From positions 1 through 38,596 of the forward strand of contig JAAYHB010000020.1 in assembly GCA_012727435.1 (NCBI GenBank): a DNA stretch of 38,596 nt, written 5' to 3'. Source of the DNA: Clostridiales bacterium. GTDB lineage: Bacteria; Bacillota; Clostridia; Oscillospirales; CAG-272. Positions 24,404 to 32,563 of this stretch are shown here, piece by piece. The notes under the pieces are model-generated. The model was not told the DNA's origin. It saw only the letters and a list, made by a program, of their open reading frames with translations, and made no database searches. The position numbers were made by a program, and so were the translations under genes. The number at the start of each line of letters is the position of its first letter. Within the stretch, counting starts at the first letter, position 1.

Positions 24404-25399
24404 ATGGAAGCAAAGAAACTGCAGTTTGAAGAAAAGTGTCCGCGCGCCCTGCCCGGAATGCCGATGATGATCCTCTTGATACTGATCTACCTTGCAGGCC
24501 TTGCGGCCGTAATATACGGCGGCATCCTGATGGAGGAAAACGAGGCGTCGGTCGGCGGAATCATTTTTTTTGTCACGGGCATAGTATATCTGTGCCTTGG
24601 CTGGATTCCCTTTATGGGGCTTAAGATCCTCAAGCCGCAGGAGGCGATGGTCCTCACGCTTTTCGGGCGCTATATCGGCACCCTGCGCGAGGAAGGCTTT
24701 TATTATGTCAATCCCTTCGTCTCCTCGGTGGCACCGCCCGACACCGATGTATCAAGCGGAGCAATTTTAGCAAAAACCACATTCACAAAGTCAAATCAGA
24801 TCGCTGTCAACCGCAAAATATCGCTCAAGGCGATATCGCTTAACAACGCAAAGCAAAAAATCAACGACCTGCTCGGCAACCCGGTTGAAATCGGCATTGT
24901 CGTCATCTGGCGGGTGGTCAACACCGCCAAGGCTGTCTTCAATGTCGACAACTACAAGGAATACCTCTCAATTCAGGCCGACGCCGCCCTGCGCAACATA
25001 GTCCGCATGTATCCTTATGATGTATCGGCAGAAGGCGACGAAAAATCGCTGCGCGGCTCAAGCCGGGAGATATGTGAAAGGATACGCGAAGATCTTCAGA
25101 GCAAGGTCGATATTGCGGGCATTGAGATAATCGAGGCCCGGATTACCTACCTCGCCTACGCTCCCGAAATCGCCGCCGCAATGCTCCAGCGGCAGCAGGC
25201 GACGGCAATAATCGACGCGCGCAAGATGATAGTCGACGGGGCGGTCGGAATGGTCGAGATGGCGCTTGCAAAGCTCAGCGAAAACAATATCGTGGTGCTT
25301 GACGACGAAAGAAAGGCGGCAATGGTAAGCAACCTCCTGGTTGTACTCTGCGGTAATCGTGACGCTCAGCCGGTAGTCAACAGCGGCTCGCTTTATTAA
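24404..25399 (+). CDS. SPFH/band 7 domain membrane protein
   Basis: This is a stomatin/flotillin-type scaffold protein. Two membrane segments near the N-terminus (about 20-42, 48-70) are followed by the SPFH domain (about 75-270), with [27 protein letters not shown] at its start; this is the family's opening strand. The C-terminal helix ([20 protein letters not shown]) is the usual oligomerising coiled region. Such proteins form rings or microdomains and often assist proteases or transporters in the membrane. The start at 24404 follows AGGAGG at seven bases. It leads a four-gene transcript with an RHH regulator and an ABC exporter. The specific role is unknown. Confidence 0.9.
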   Translation: MEAKKLQFEEKCPRALPGMPMMILLILIYLAGLAAVIYGGILMEENEASVGGIIFFVTGIVYLCLGWIPFMGLKILKPQEAMVLTLFGRYIGTLREEGFYYVNPFVSSVAPPDTDVSSGAILAKTTFTKSNQIAVNRKISLKAISLNNAKQKINDLLGNPVEIGIVVIWRVVNTAKAVFNVDNYKEYLSIQADAALRNIVRMYPYDVSAEGDEKSLRGSSREICERIREDLQSKVDIAGIEIIEARITYLAYAPEIAAAMLQRQQATAIIDARKMIVDGAVGMVEMALAKLSENNIVVLDDERKAAMVSNLLVVLCGNRDAQPVVNSGSLY

Positions 25400-25407
25400 C
25401 GGTAGTG

Positions 25408-25644
25408 ATGACAATGTCCGACACAATTAAAAAAAGAAATTCCGACACCGAAAAGAAGCAGATACCTTTGCGCCTTTCGGCTTCACTGTTCAATGAGCTG
25501 AGTGCCTGGGCTGCCGACGAATTCCGTTCACTTAACGGGCAGATTGAGTACCTGCTCACCGAATGTGTAAAAAAATGGCGCCGCGGCTCTGACCTGCCCG
25601 ACGATGGTAAAAAAACGAGCGGTTTGTCCGAAGAAAAACAATAA
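25408..25644 (+). CDS. Arc-like ribbon-helix-helix DNA-binding protein
   Basis: This is a 78-residue protein with a short RHH fold: the beta strand is KKQIPLRLS, helix one SLFNELSAWAADEFRS, and helix two LNGQIEYLLTECVKKW. The order and the LNGQIEYLL turn match Arc/MetJ-type repressors, which bind DNA as dimers. The ends are charged and flexible. Start choice is open among GTG 25405, ATG 25408 and ATG 25414; none has a strong binding site, so translation is probably coupled to the SPFH gene, which stops 8 bases before 25408. It is a good candidate for the regulator of its own operon through the boxes at 24364-24382. Confidence 0.85.
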   Translation: MTMSDTIKKRNSDTEKKQIPLRLSASLFNELSAWAADEFRSLNGQIEYLLTECVKKWRRGSDLPDDGKKTSGLSEEKQ

Positions 25645-25659
25645 GAAACGGAGAACAGC

Positions 25660-26580
25660 ATGGAAGAAATACTGACAACGCAAAACCTCACGAAAAAATA
25701 CCGCGCCGTCACTGCTCTTGACAATGTAAACATGACGGTATCCCGCGGCGACATTTACGGTTTTGTAGGCGCCAACGGCGCCGGCAAAACTACGCTTATC
25801 CGCGTCATTTGCGGGCTCACAATCCCCACCTCGGGCTCATTTGTACTTTTCGGCGCCCCGAGCGGTTCATCCGAAATCATGGCGGCGCGTCGGCGCACCT
25901 CGGCGATTGTCGAGGCTCCGGCAATCTACAGGAACATGACCGCAAAAGAAAACCTTTATATGCAGTGCAAAATTCTCGGAGCCGACACGAGCCGGGTTGA
26001 CGAGCACCTTGAGACGGTCGGCCTGTCAAAGGTGGCTGCTACAAGCCGCAAAGCCGGCAACTTTTCGCAGGGTATGCGTCAGCGGCTCGGTATTGCCATG
26101 GCGCTCTGCGGCAATCCCGAATTCATGATACTCGACGAACCGCTCAACGGCCTTGACCCCGAGGGGATTTTTGACATGAGAAACCTAATTCTGAAGTTAA
26201 ACAGGGAATCGGGGATAACCTTCCTCATTTCAAGCCACATACTGAGTGAGCTGTCACTTGTGGCAAACAAGTACGGCTTTATCGCGGACGGGAAGCTGGT
26301 CAAGGAAATAACCTACGACGAGCTTCATCGGCAGTGCCGCAGAAGCATCGACATAGACCTGCATGACCCGGCGGCGGCAGGCGAATATCTCGCCGGTCAG
26401 CTTGGGATTAGGGACTACACGCACGAGAACGGCACGCTGCGCATCTTTGACGACGTCGGTATCGGCCGGCTTGTAGCCGCTCTTGAGGAGGGCGGCTTCC
26501 CGGTGCTGGGTATCAGGAGCCGGGAGGAAAGTCTTGAGGACTATTATCTTAAAGTAACAGGAGGCAGGACCGATGTCTGA
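25660..26580 (+). CDS. ABC transporter ATP-binding protein (BcrA/CcmA type)
   Basis: This is the ATPase of an exporter. Walker A is GANGAGKT (residues 37-44), the signature is FSQGMRQRLG (about 134), Walker B is FMILDEPLNGLDP (about 155), and the H loop is in SSHILSELS. A C-terminal extension of about 80 residues after the ATPase core is usual for the drug and bacteriocin exporters of this group. GGAG lies seven bases before the start. It overlaps the permease gene by eight bases, so the two are a functional pair. The substrate is unknown; bacitracin-type or lantibiotic self-protection systems are the nearest general class. Confidence 0.92.
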   Translation: MEEILTTQNLTKKYRAVTALDNVNMTVSRGDIYGFVGANGAGKTTLIRVICGLTIPTSGSFVLFGAPSGSSEIMAARRRTSAIVEAPAIYRNMTAKENLYMQCKILGADTSRVDEHLETVGLSKVAATSRKAGNFSQGMRQRLGIAMALCGNPEFMILDEPLNGLDPEGIFDMRNLILKLNRESGITFLISSHILSELSLVANKYGFIADGKLVKEITYDELHRQCRRSIDIDLHDPAAAGEYLAGQLGIRDYTHENGTLRIFDDVGIGRLVAALEEGGFPVLGIRSREESLEDYYLKVTGGRTDV

Positions 26581-27139
26581 TCTGCTCAGGGCTGATTATT
26601 ATAAAATAAAAAAAGATATTATTCTTTTCATCGCGCTGATTCTGGTCGTGTTTTTCGCCCTTTCGACGCCGGCTCTGTACCTGTTGCTCGAAAAACTCAT
26701 CGAAGACAGCCTCGACGAGCTTGGCGGGATGGGGTTCGGTATTGCGTTCTCAGGGAAATTCGTATTTATGTCTACTTTGTCGGTCACAAACAATATCGGC
26801 CTGATTCTGCCGGTGCTCATGGGTATTCTCGTCTGCCGCGATTTCTCGACCGGGACGGTGCGGAATAAAATCATCGCGGGTCACAGCAGGCTGCAGGTAT
26901 ACCTGAGTTTGCTGATATCCGCGGTGAGCATCGGCGCGACTCTCTTTCTGATATACTCGTTGCTTATGCTGGCTTTGGGAAGCCTTCTGCTCGGCTACGG
27001 GAGCGACTTCAATTCAAGCGAGTTAATTTATATCCTTAAGGTGCTGCTCATGGGTACGCTGATGTTCTCGGCGATGATCTCAATCGGCGTCTTTTTTGCG
27101 GCAGCCACCCGGAGTATCGGTATCACCATCGTGCTGTAG
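26573..27139 (+). CDS. ABC-2 type permease, N-terminal part ended by an in-frame amber codon
   Basis: This is the membrane partner of the ATPase gene upstream. The start at 26573 follows AGGAGG. Four to five membrane segments are visible (IILFIALILVVFFALS, IGLILPVLMGILV, LLISAVSIGATLFLIYS, and ISIGVFFAAATRSIGITIVL), with the cytoplasmic motif FSTGTVRNKIIAG typical of ABC-2 permeases. TAG at 27137-27139 stops the frame in the middle of a membrane segment. The same frame continues in good family style to 27376, and one C-to-T change from CAG would explain it. The truncated product of 188 residues lacks the last membrane segments and is probably not functional. Confidence 0.8.
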   Translation: MSDLLRADYYKIKKDIILFIALILVVFFALSTPALYLLLEKLIEDSLDELGGMGFGIAFSGKFVFMSTLSVTNNIGLILPVLMGILVCRDFSTGTVRNKIIAGHSRLQVYLSLLISAVSIGATLFLIYSLLMLALGSLLLGYGSDFNSSELIYILKVLLMGTLMFSAMISIGVFFAAATRSIGITIVL

Positions 27140-27376
27140 ATAGCTTTGGGAATGGTTATCGCCATTCTCGGCTCTATCCCCATGATGCTGATCGACTGCC
27201 CCGAATGGCTCGAACAACTCACCCGACTGAACCCCGCCTACCAGTTAACCCTGCTTACCGCCTCAGACAAGTTACCAACCGACCTGTTAATTACCTCGCT
27301 TCTCAGCAGTGCGGCGTATATTGTCTTGTCTGCTGCAGCCGGCTCGCTTATCCTCCGCCGCGCCGAGTTGAAATAA
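27140..27376 (+). pseudogene. ABC-2 permease, C-terminal part after the amber codon
   Basis: This is in the same frame as the N-terminal part. It reads IALGMVIAILGSIPMM, then a loop with LTRLNPAYQL, a motif common before the last two segments of these permeases, and ends with the segment IVLSAAAGSLILRRAELK. Internal starts (TTG 27146, ATG 27152) have no binding site. Together with 26573-27136 it would form a normal permease of about 267 residues. Confidence 0.75.
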
Positions 27377-27491
27377 CTGCGTGGGGTTCGGCCCAAATTA
27401 GTTAATAGTTATTCGATACTAGATATTAGCAGATACGGGGATGCGGGGGGCCGGATACGGTTTGGGTCGGTGATATTGCGCTATTGATAAC

Positions 27492-27526
27492 AAAAAAGCC
27501 GGGGGAATTGTCACAAATCCCCCGGC
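27492..27526 (-). terminator. Terminator of the metallo-beta-lactamase lipoprotein gene
   Basis: GCCGGGGGA pairs with TCCCCCGGC (27498-27526). On the minus strand it is followed by six T, a few bases after the stop at 27532. Confidence 0.9.
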
Positions 27527-27531
27527 GAAAT

Positions 27532-29325
27532 TTATTTGTAATAATACGGCAGTGTCAAAGTAACTGTTGTGCTTCCGGCGACAATGCACTGCACTACATT
27601 AAGCGAGTTGAGCAAGTAGTAATTCGCCTCCCAGTCCGAGCCGGGAACGCCGTTCCATTGTAGCTTTTTGGCCTGCGCCTCGACGCCGTCGGGCCACAGC
27701 ACAATCGAGGGGTCGACCAGAGAATAAAACCATATAGTCCCGTTGCGGGCGCGGTAGCGGTTCTGGTTCCAGCCGTGGTGCGGAACCGTCATGATATCGC
27801 TTTTGAGATAGTCGCCGAATCTTGCGCACATTTCGTCGACATTGACCTTTGAGACATCTCCGGTGACCATTACCGACTGCGATTCTTCGGCGGTGGTTAT
27901 AAAGCGGACGACTATCGACTGAATATTTCCGTCGGCATGTGTAAGGTCGGTGTCGGGCATTCCCTCAAGGCCGATGACCTTCGGGATGAAGTCCGACATG
28001 CAGGTGAGAATCTCCATGTCGGCGCCCGGGAAATGAAATACCTGCCCGGTGAGGCATTTATAGACGTCGGCGTTTGGATAATAAGTATTTATCGTGCTTC
28101 GGACCTTGGAGCAGCTTGATGCACCGTCGCTCATATATTGGGTTTGCTCTTTAGTATCGCAGAAGTTGAAAATAAAGCTCTCAATTTTTATTGTTTTGAG
28201 TGTGCTATAAGTAGAAGCAAACCTGACGAAGGCGCCGTAATGGTCGCCGTGGGCGTGAGCAATCACCCATGCGCGGATAACAATATTTGACGGATCGGGC
28301 GCAAGCTCGGTCATTTTTTTGTGAATCTGGGAGGCTTCGGCGACGGTGTTGTGCCCGCCGTCGACTATGACAAAGCTGCCGTCCTCAAGCTGCATCATAA
28401 ACCCCAGCCCGCCCGCATTGCCTCCTACCTCAAGCCCGAAAAGCGTGATGCTGCATTCGCGCACCTTTGAATAGGACGGCCTGTCTTTGGGCGGCAGCAG
28501 CGCATCCGAGAATGCAATAATTCGCGTGGTCTTCGAATGGGGAACATAATAGGCGTAGACGGCCTTCTCGTCTTTTGTATATGTGATAAACCTTACGTCG
28601 GCCATCCTGTTTTCACTGTAAAAGCTGTATCCGCTGTTGCCGAGCAGGGTGCAGTAATCGTCAAGCATTGTCGCGTCTGTTTCGGATATAGTTACCTGCG
28701 TGAAGCCGTCGGCACAGTCTGAAATTGCCTCAACAACCCCGCCCGGAAAGGCCGGGACTCCTGCAAGCGGTTTTAGCATGGAGACTCTACTGGTCTCTAT
28801 CTGACGGTATCCGGCCGGAATGGTCAGAGTTCCGTCGGCCATGTTTTTCTCGGCATAATCAAGGAAGGCAAATACCGCCGAGGGGAGTGCTTCGTCGGCC
28901 CAAGCCGTAATGACCACCTTGTTCCCGACCACGCCGAAGCCGCATTCGTTGTATGCCAGCTCCGAGAGCAGTTCATGGCACTCGGGGTAGGATACATGCC
29001 CCAGCAGAATTTCGGGGAGCGTGGCATCGTAGGTATGACCTTTATACTGTGCGTCGGTGTCGATGGTGAGGCTGCCGCCCGAGAGAGACTCCAGTCTGTT
29101 GCGTATGGCTTTGTACTGAGCGGTCTCGGTTTCGGTGCATTTATCGGGGCGGGTAAGCCTGACATGCATTTCGCCCCTCGAAAAAATGAGGACGTCTTTT
29201 GCCGGGATGTCGGTCGTGTCGATAGTGTCCGATGGGTTGCCCGGGTCTTTTACGGGATTGTCAACCTTACAACCTGAACAGATAATGAGCAGGACTAAAA
29301 AAAGAAGCAAGAGATATTTCTTCAT
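27532..29325 (-). CDS. Lipoprotein with GH20b-like domain and metallo-beta-lactamase domain
   Basis: This is an extracellular lipoprotein (MKKYLLLLFLVLLIICSG, lipobox CSGC) of 597 residues. Residues about 43-165 are an alpha/beta domain (ILLGHVSYPECHELL, then VVGNKVVITAWADEALPSAVFAF), similar to the one in the lipoprotein at 226-1662. From about 285 a metallo-beta-lactamase fold follows, with the zinc motif HAHGDH near 356. Further metal-ligand candidates are in VMVTGDVS and TVPHHGWNQ, as in ComEC-type or competence-like hydrolases. The order of motifs is complete, so activity is plausible; the substrate (phosphodiester or ester) is unknown. GGAGG precedes the start at 29325. It is monocistronic with its own terminator. 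Confidence 0.85.
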   Translation of the reverse strand: MKKYLLLLFLVLLIICSGCKVDNPVKDPGNPSDTIDTTDIPAKDVLIFSRGEMHVRLTRPDKCTETETAQYKAIRNRLESLSGGSLTIDTDAQYKGHTYDATLPEILLGHVSYPECHELLSELAYNECGFGVVGNKVVITAWADEALPSAVFAFLDYAEKNMADGTLTIPAGYRQIETSRVSMLKPLAGVPAFPGGVVEAISDCADGFTQVTISETDATMLDDYCTLLGNSGYSFYSENRMADVRFITYTKDEKAVYAYYVPHSKTTRIIAFSDALLPPKDRPSYSKVRECSITLFGLEVGGNAGGLGFMMQLEDGSFVIVDGGHNTVAEASQIHKKMTELAPDPSNIVIRAWVIAHAHGDHYGAFVRFASTYSTLKTIKIESFIFNFCDTKEQTQYMSDGASSCSKVRSTINTYYPNADVYKCLTGQVFHFPGADMEILTCMSDFIPKVIGLEGMPDTDLTHADGNIQSIVVRFITTAEESQSVMVTGDVSKVNVDEMCARFGDYLKSDIMTVPHHGWNQNRYRARNGTIWFYSLVDPSIVLWPDGVEAQAKKLQWNGVPGSDWEANYYLLNSLNVVQCIVAGSTTVTLTLPYYYK

Positions 29326-29594
29326 GGTATCCTCCGGGGGTTAGGAACGTTCCGCAAACGTGACCTGTAACTTTGTGTTATAATCCGGATGTCTTATAAT
29401 TTGTAGCGGAAGAAATCAGAGCGGCATTATCATGCCGACAGAAGGCGTCTTTATTGCCCTCAGTCCTGCTCATTGTATCATACTCTGATTTAAATTACAA
29501 TATTGATTTTCTGATTTTGCATAATAGAAACCGGCCGGGCAAGACTTTATTTTGTGGTAAAACAAAAAAAACTGATGACGCGGGCGAGATTATA
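29326..29594. other. Divergent intergenic region
   Basis: The 353-base gap between the divergent genes (29326-29678) holds no supported gene. A perfect palindrome GGAACGTTCC lies at 29344-29353, just upstream of the lipoprotein start, and a small hairpin CGGCAT/ATGCCG at 29422-29437. The promoter of the lipoprotein gene was not resolved. Confidence 0.35.
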
Positions 29595-29603
29595 TGGTAT
29601 AAT
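29595..29603 (+). promoter_or_regulatory. TG-extended -10 of the acetyltransferase-glycosyltransferase pair
   Basis: TGGTATAAT carries a consensus -10 (29598-29603) with a TG extension. The -35 region at the right distance (29575-29580) is poor. It lies about 75 bases before the start at 29679. Confidence 0.6.
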
Positions 29604-29678
29604 ATGCTCAAGCTGCCGCTTTCGGAGCTCCGGCATGGCGCGGATGGAATGATACAAAAAACAACATCGAGGTTTACA

Positions 29679-30854
29679 ATGGTAGAAGTAAAAGAGGTAA
29701 AGACCAAAAGGGAACTGAAAAAATTCGTGGATTTTCCGAACAAGCTTTATGCCGACTGCGAGCAATACATTCCACCGCTTTTTGCAGACGATTTGGCGGA
29801 CTGGAACCCGAAGAAAAACCCTGCGTTTGAGTACTGCGAGGCTAAGTGCTTTCTTGCCTACAGGGAGGGGGAGATTGTGGGCAGGATTGCGGCCATACTG
29901 AACCACCGCGCCAATGAAAAGTGGAATACCAAACGTATGCGCTTCTCTCAGGTTGACTTTATCGACGACTACGAGGTGTCAGAAGCGCTCTTCGCGGCAG
30001 TCGAGGATTTTGCCCGCGAGAAGGGCTGCACCGAGGTACACGGACCGCTCGGATTCTGCGACTTGGACCGGGAGGGGATGCTGGTCGAGGGCTTCGAGCA
30101 CAAGAGCATGTTTATCACCTATTATAATCACCCTTATTATATCGAGCACCTTGCCCGGCTCGGATATGCGAAGGACATAGACTGGATAGAGCGGCGGATT
30201 GAGGCTCCTAAAGATGAAAAATCTGTTGAGATTATATCAAAAACGGCCGATTATGTATTGAAAAAACTTAATCTACATATCGCCGACATCAGGCGGCAGA
30301 GCCAGTACGGGAAATACGTGATGCAGGTTTTCAGGCTTGTGAATCTCGCATACGCTCCCCTGTACGGCACTGTGGAGCTCAGCGAGCGGCAGATCAAAAG
30401 ATACGCCCGCAAGTTCGGCCCGCTGATTAATCCCAAACTGACATGCTTTGTTATGGACGAAAAAAATGAGATGGTCGCTTTCGGCATTGCTGCGCCGTCG
30501 ATGGCTGACGCGCTTAAAAAAACCCGCGGCCGGCTCTTCCCGTTGGGCTGGTTTTACGTCCTTCGGGCGCTGCACAAAAACGACACCATGGACCTCTTCC
30601 TTATCGCGGTTCATCCCAGATTGTGCGGCACAGGAGTCAACGCAATTATAATAGACCATGTGCTCAAGGGGGTCCGGGAGATGGGCATAAAGTATGCCGA
30701 GACCGGGCCGATGCTCGAGAACAACCTGCCGATCCAATCGCAGTGGAAATATTTCAAATCGATTCAGCATAAACGCAGAAGATGTTTTATAAAGAATATC
30801 GGAATAAAACCCGACGAAGGGCATAATGAGCCGTCATCACAAAAGGATGATTAA
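29679..30854 (+). CDS. GNAT-like acyltransferase, YghO-type
   Basis: This 391-residue protein resembles the YghO group of GNAT-fold acyltransferases. ATG at 29679 follows GAGG at six bases; the frame is open further upstream, but those starts would lie within or before the promoter. Visible blocks are VDFPNKLYADCEQYIPPL at the N-terminus, AYREGEIVGRIAAILNHRAN (a GNAT-like strand pair), EVHGPLGFCDLDREGMLVEGF, and a second GNAT-like half with MDLFLIAVHPRLCGTGVNAII near the end. No signal or membrane segment is seen. It is 2 bases upstream of a glycosyltransferase gene and cotranscribed. An acyl transfer on a lipid or glycan is an inference from this pairing. Confidence 0.78.
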   Translation: MVEVKEVKTKRELKKFVDFPNKLYADCEQYIPPLFADDLADWNPKKNPAFEYCEAKCFLAYREGEIVGRIAAILNHRANEKWNTKRMRFSQVDFIDDYEVSEALFAAVEDFAREKGCTEVHGPLGFCDLDREGMLVEGFEHKSMFITYYNHPYYIEHLARLGYAKDIDWIERRIEAPKDEKSVEIISKTADYVLKKLNLHIADIRRQSQYGKYVMQVFRLVNLAYAPLYGTVELSERQIKRYARKFGPLINPKLTCFVMDEKNEMVAFGIAAPSMADALKKTRGRLFPLGWFYVLRALHKNDTMDLFLIAVHPRLCGTGVNAIIIDHVLKGVREMGIKYAETGPMLENNLPIQSQWKYFKSIQHKRRRCFIKNIGIKPDEGHNEPSSQKDD

Positions 30855-30856
30855 GG

Positions 30857-32203
30857 ATGAAGGTATGCCTGGCTAACGATTCTTTTCCGCCCCTGCTCGA
30901 CGGCGTCAGCAACACGGTGGTCAATTACGCCGCCATAATAGAGCAGAAGTACGGGAGCGCAATTGTGGCGACCCCGAGGTACCCCGGGGTCAAGGACAAC
31001 TACCCCTTTGAGGTGGTGAGATACGCCAGCTTCAATACCACAAAAATGGTGGGCTACCGTGCGGGATACCCATTTTCACACAATGCCATGAGAAGGCTTG
31101 AGGCGTTCGGGCCTGATATAATTCACAGCCACTGCCCGATGGCCTCCAATTTTCTATGCCGCGAACTTCGCTCGATTACCGGAGTGCCGCTTGTCTTCAC
31201 TTATCACACAAAATTCGATACCGATATCAAGCGAGCGATAAAGCTGAAATTCATCCATGAACCGGCCATACGCGAGGTGGTCCGCAGCATTGAGGCGGCC
31301 GACGAAGTCTGGGTGGTTAACCGCGGGGCGGGTGAAAACCTGCGGAGTCTGGGATATAGCGGCGATTATATTGTCATGCCCAACGGGGTTGACATCGACA
31401 AGTCACCTGCTGACCCGGAAATCATCGATCGGATAAACCGCAAGCACAGAATCCCCGAGGGTGTCCCGGTCTTTTTGTTTGTTGGCCGGGTAATATGGTA
31501 CAAGGGCCTGCGGATTATACTTGACGGCCTGCGCGGGCTGAAGGACATGGGGCAGAACTTTCGGATGATTATCGTCGGCAAGGGCGACGATCTTGAAGAT
31601 GTCAAGAATTACACCAAGGATAAGGGGATTTTTGAGGACTGTATTTTCACGGGTGCCATCTATGACCGTGCAGAGCTCAAGGCCTATTATTCGCGCGCCG
31701 ACCTCTTTCTTTTGCCGTCGGTATTTGACAACAACCCGCTGGTGGTGAAGGAGGCGGCCGCCTGCCGCACTCCCAGCGTGCTGATAAGAGGCAGCAGCGC
31801 AGCCGAAGGAGTGGTTGACGGGTATAACGGAGTTTTGATTTCCGAGAGCGCCGGAGATATGACCCGCGCGCTAGCAGCGCTGTGCGCCGACAGGGAGAAA
31901 ATCAGGCAGCTCGGAGAGCGGGCGGCCGAGGACCTGTATATTTCGTGGGAGGACAGCGTGGCGCACGCGGTTGCCAGATACCAACAGGTGCTTGAGAACC
32001 ACAAGGCCGGGAAGATTCAGCATCCTCGTGTCAAGTATGACCGGATGATTGACATGATCGGCAGCACATACAAGGCGCTCGTCCGCGCCCGGCTTGTCAG
32101 CGAGGGGGTTGCCGAGCAGTTTAAGGAGGTTCCGGGCGAGTTCGGCGCGTGGGTAAGGAAGCTGTATGGCAACATCAAGGATCGCTTTGACAGGTATCAG
32201 TAA
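30857..32203 (+). CDS. Glycosyltransferase family 4 (GT-B fold)
   Basis: This is a GT-B glycosyltransferase of family 4, 448 residues. The N-terminal lobe starts with LANDSFPPLLDGVSNTV (the usual donor/acceptor loop) and has HSHCPMASNFL and FTYHTKFDTDI. The C-terminal nucleotide-sugar lobe has VGRVIWYKGL, MIIVGKGDD and the retaining-enzyme motif near SVFDNNPLVVKEAAAC. The pattern is closest in style to glycolipid synthases that use diacylglycerol as acceptor, but this is an inference. A C-terminal extension (about 390-448) is charged and helical and could bind the membrane. It is tightly linked to the acyltransferase gene upstream. Confidence 0.9.
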   Translation: MKVCLANDSFPPLLDGVSNTVVNYAAIIEQKYGSAIVATPRYPGVKDNYPFEVVRYASFNTTKMVGYRAGYPFSHNAMRRLEAFGPDIIHSHCPMASNFLCRELRSITGVPLVFTYHTKFDTDIKRAIKLKFIHEPAIREVVRSIEAADEVWVVNRGAGENLRSLGYSGDYIVMPNGVDIDKSPADPEIIDRINRKHRIPEGVPVFLFVGRVIWYKGLRIILDGLRGLKDMGQNFRMIIVGKGDDLEDVKNYTKDKGIFEDCIFTGAIYDRAELKAYYSRADLFLLPSVFDNNPLVVKEAAACRTPSVLIRGSSAAEGVVDGYNGVLISESAGDMTRALAALCADREKIRQLGERAAEDLYISWEDSVAHAVARYQQVLENHKAGKIQHPRVKYDRMIDMIGSTYKALVRARLVSEGVAEQFKEVPGEFGAWVRKLYGNIKDRFDRYQ

Positions 32204-32230
32204 AATGCATAAAGAACTGTAATTAACCAT

Positions 32231-32258
32231 TGAGCGGCGGAGGAACCTCCGTCGCTCA
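32231..32258 (+). terminator. Hairpin after the glycosyltransferase gene
   Basis: TGAGCGGCGGAGG pairs with CCTCCGTCGCTCA (one mismatch) and is followed by GTTGTTGT. It lies about 27 bases after the stop. Bases 32259-32403 beyond it hold nothing recognised. Confidence 0.7.
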
Positions 32259-32403
32259 GTTGTTGTATACAAATCAGCACAACATGTGGGGCAATATCGT
32301 TTGTATCTAAAGATTGCCGGGAGTTCACTGCAAGGCGACCTGCGATCACCCGCTCATACCCGCGCGCCCCTCAAAGGGTCAGCACAAGACTTATGGCAGC
32401 ACA

Positions 32404-32518
32404 GCGCGGGATGCGGGGCCCGCGCTTCATAATTTGCTATCTGTTTGTAAGGTTTTTGGGGGATTTTCAAGACCCTTTTTTCAAAAAGGGTCTTGAGTGG
32501 GGCGTGGGGCAGAGCCCC
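32404..32518 (+). repeat. Modular intergenic hairpin repeat, copy C
   Basis: The modules in order are GCGCGGGATGCGGGGCCC with CGCGC (32404-32424), the leader TTTGTAAGGTTTTTGGGG, a 13-bp hairpin (32467-32479 with 32484-32496, TCAAGACCC arms) and GGGGC, AGA, GCCCC (32506-32518). It sits between the convergent glycosyltransferase and AraC genes. Relative to the AraC-family gene it is in inverse orientation just beyond the stop. Confidence 0.75.
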
Positions 32519-32563
32519 ATGTAAAAAACAGCGCTACGGAGGCAGCGCCCCGTAGCGTAATTA

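Noticed and set aside
27137-27139. TAG reassigned or suppressed in this organism
   Set aside because: TAG is the natural stop of both TauE/SafE half genes (18123 and 18583), and no other gene reads through TAG.
29454-29678. N-terminal extension of the acetyltransferase-like protein
   Set aside because: Upstream in-frame starts would lie before the -10 element at 29598, and only ATG at 29679 has a well-placed binding site.
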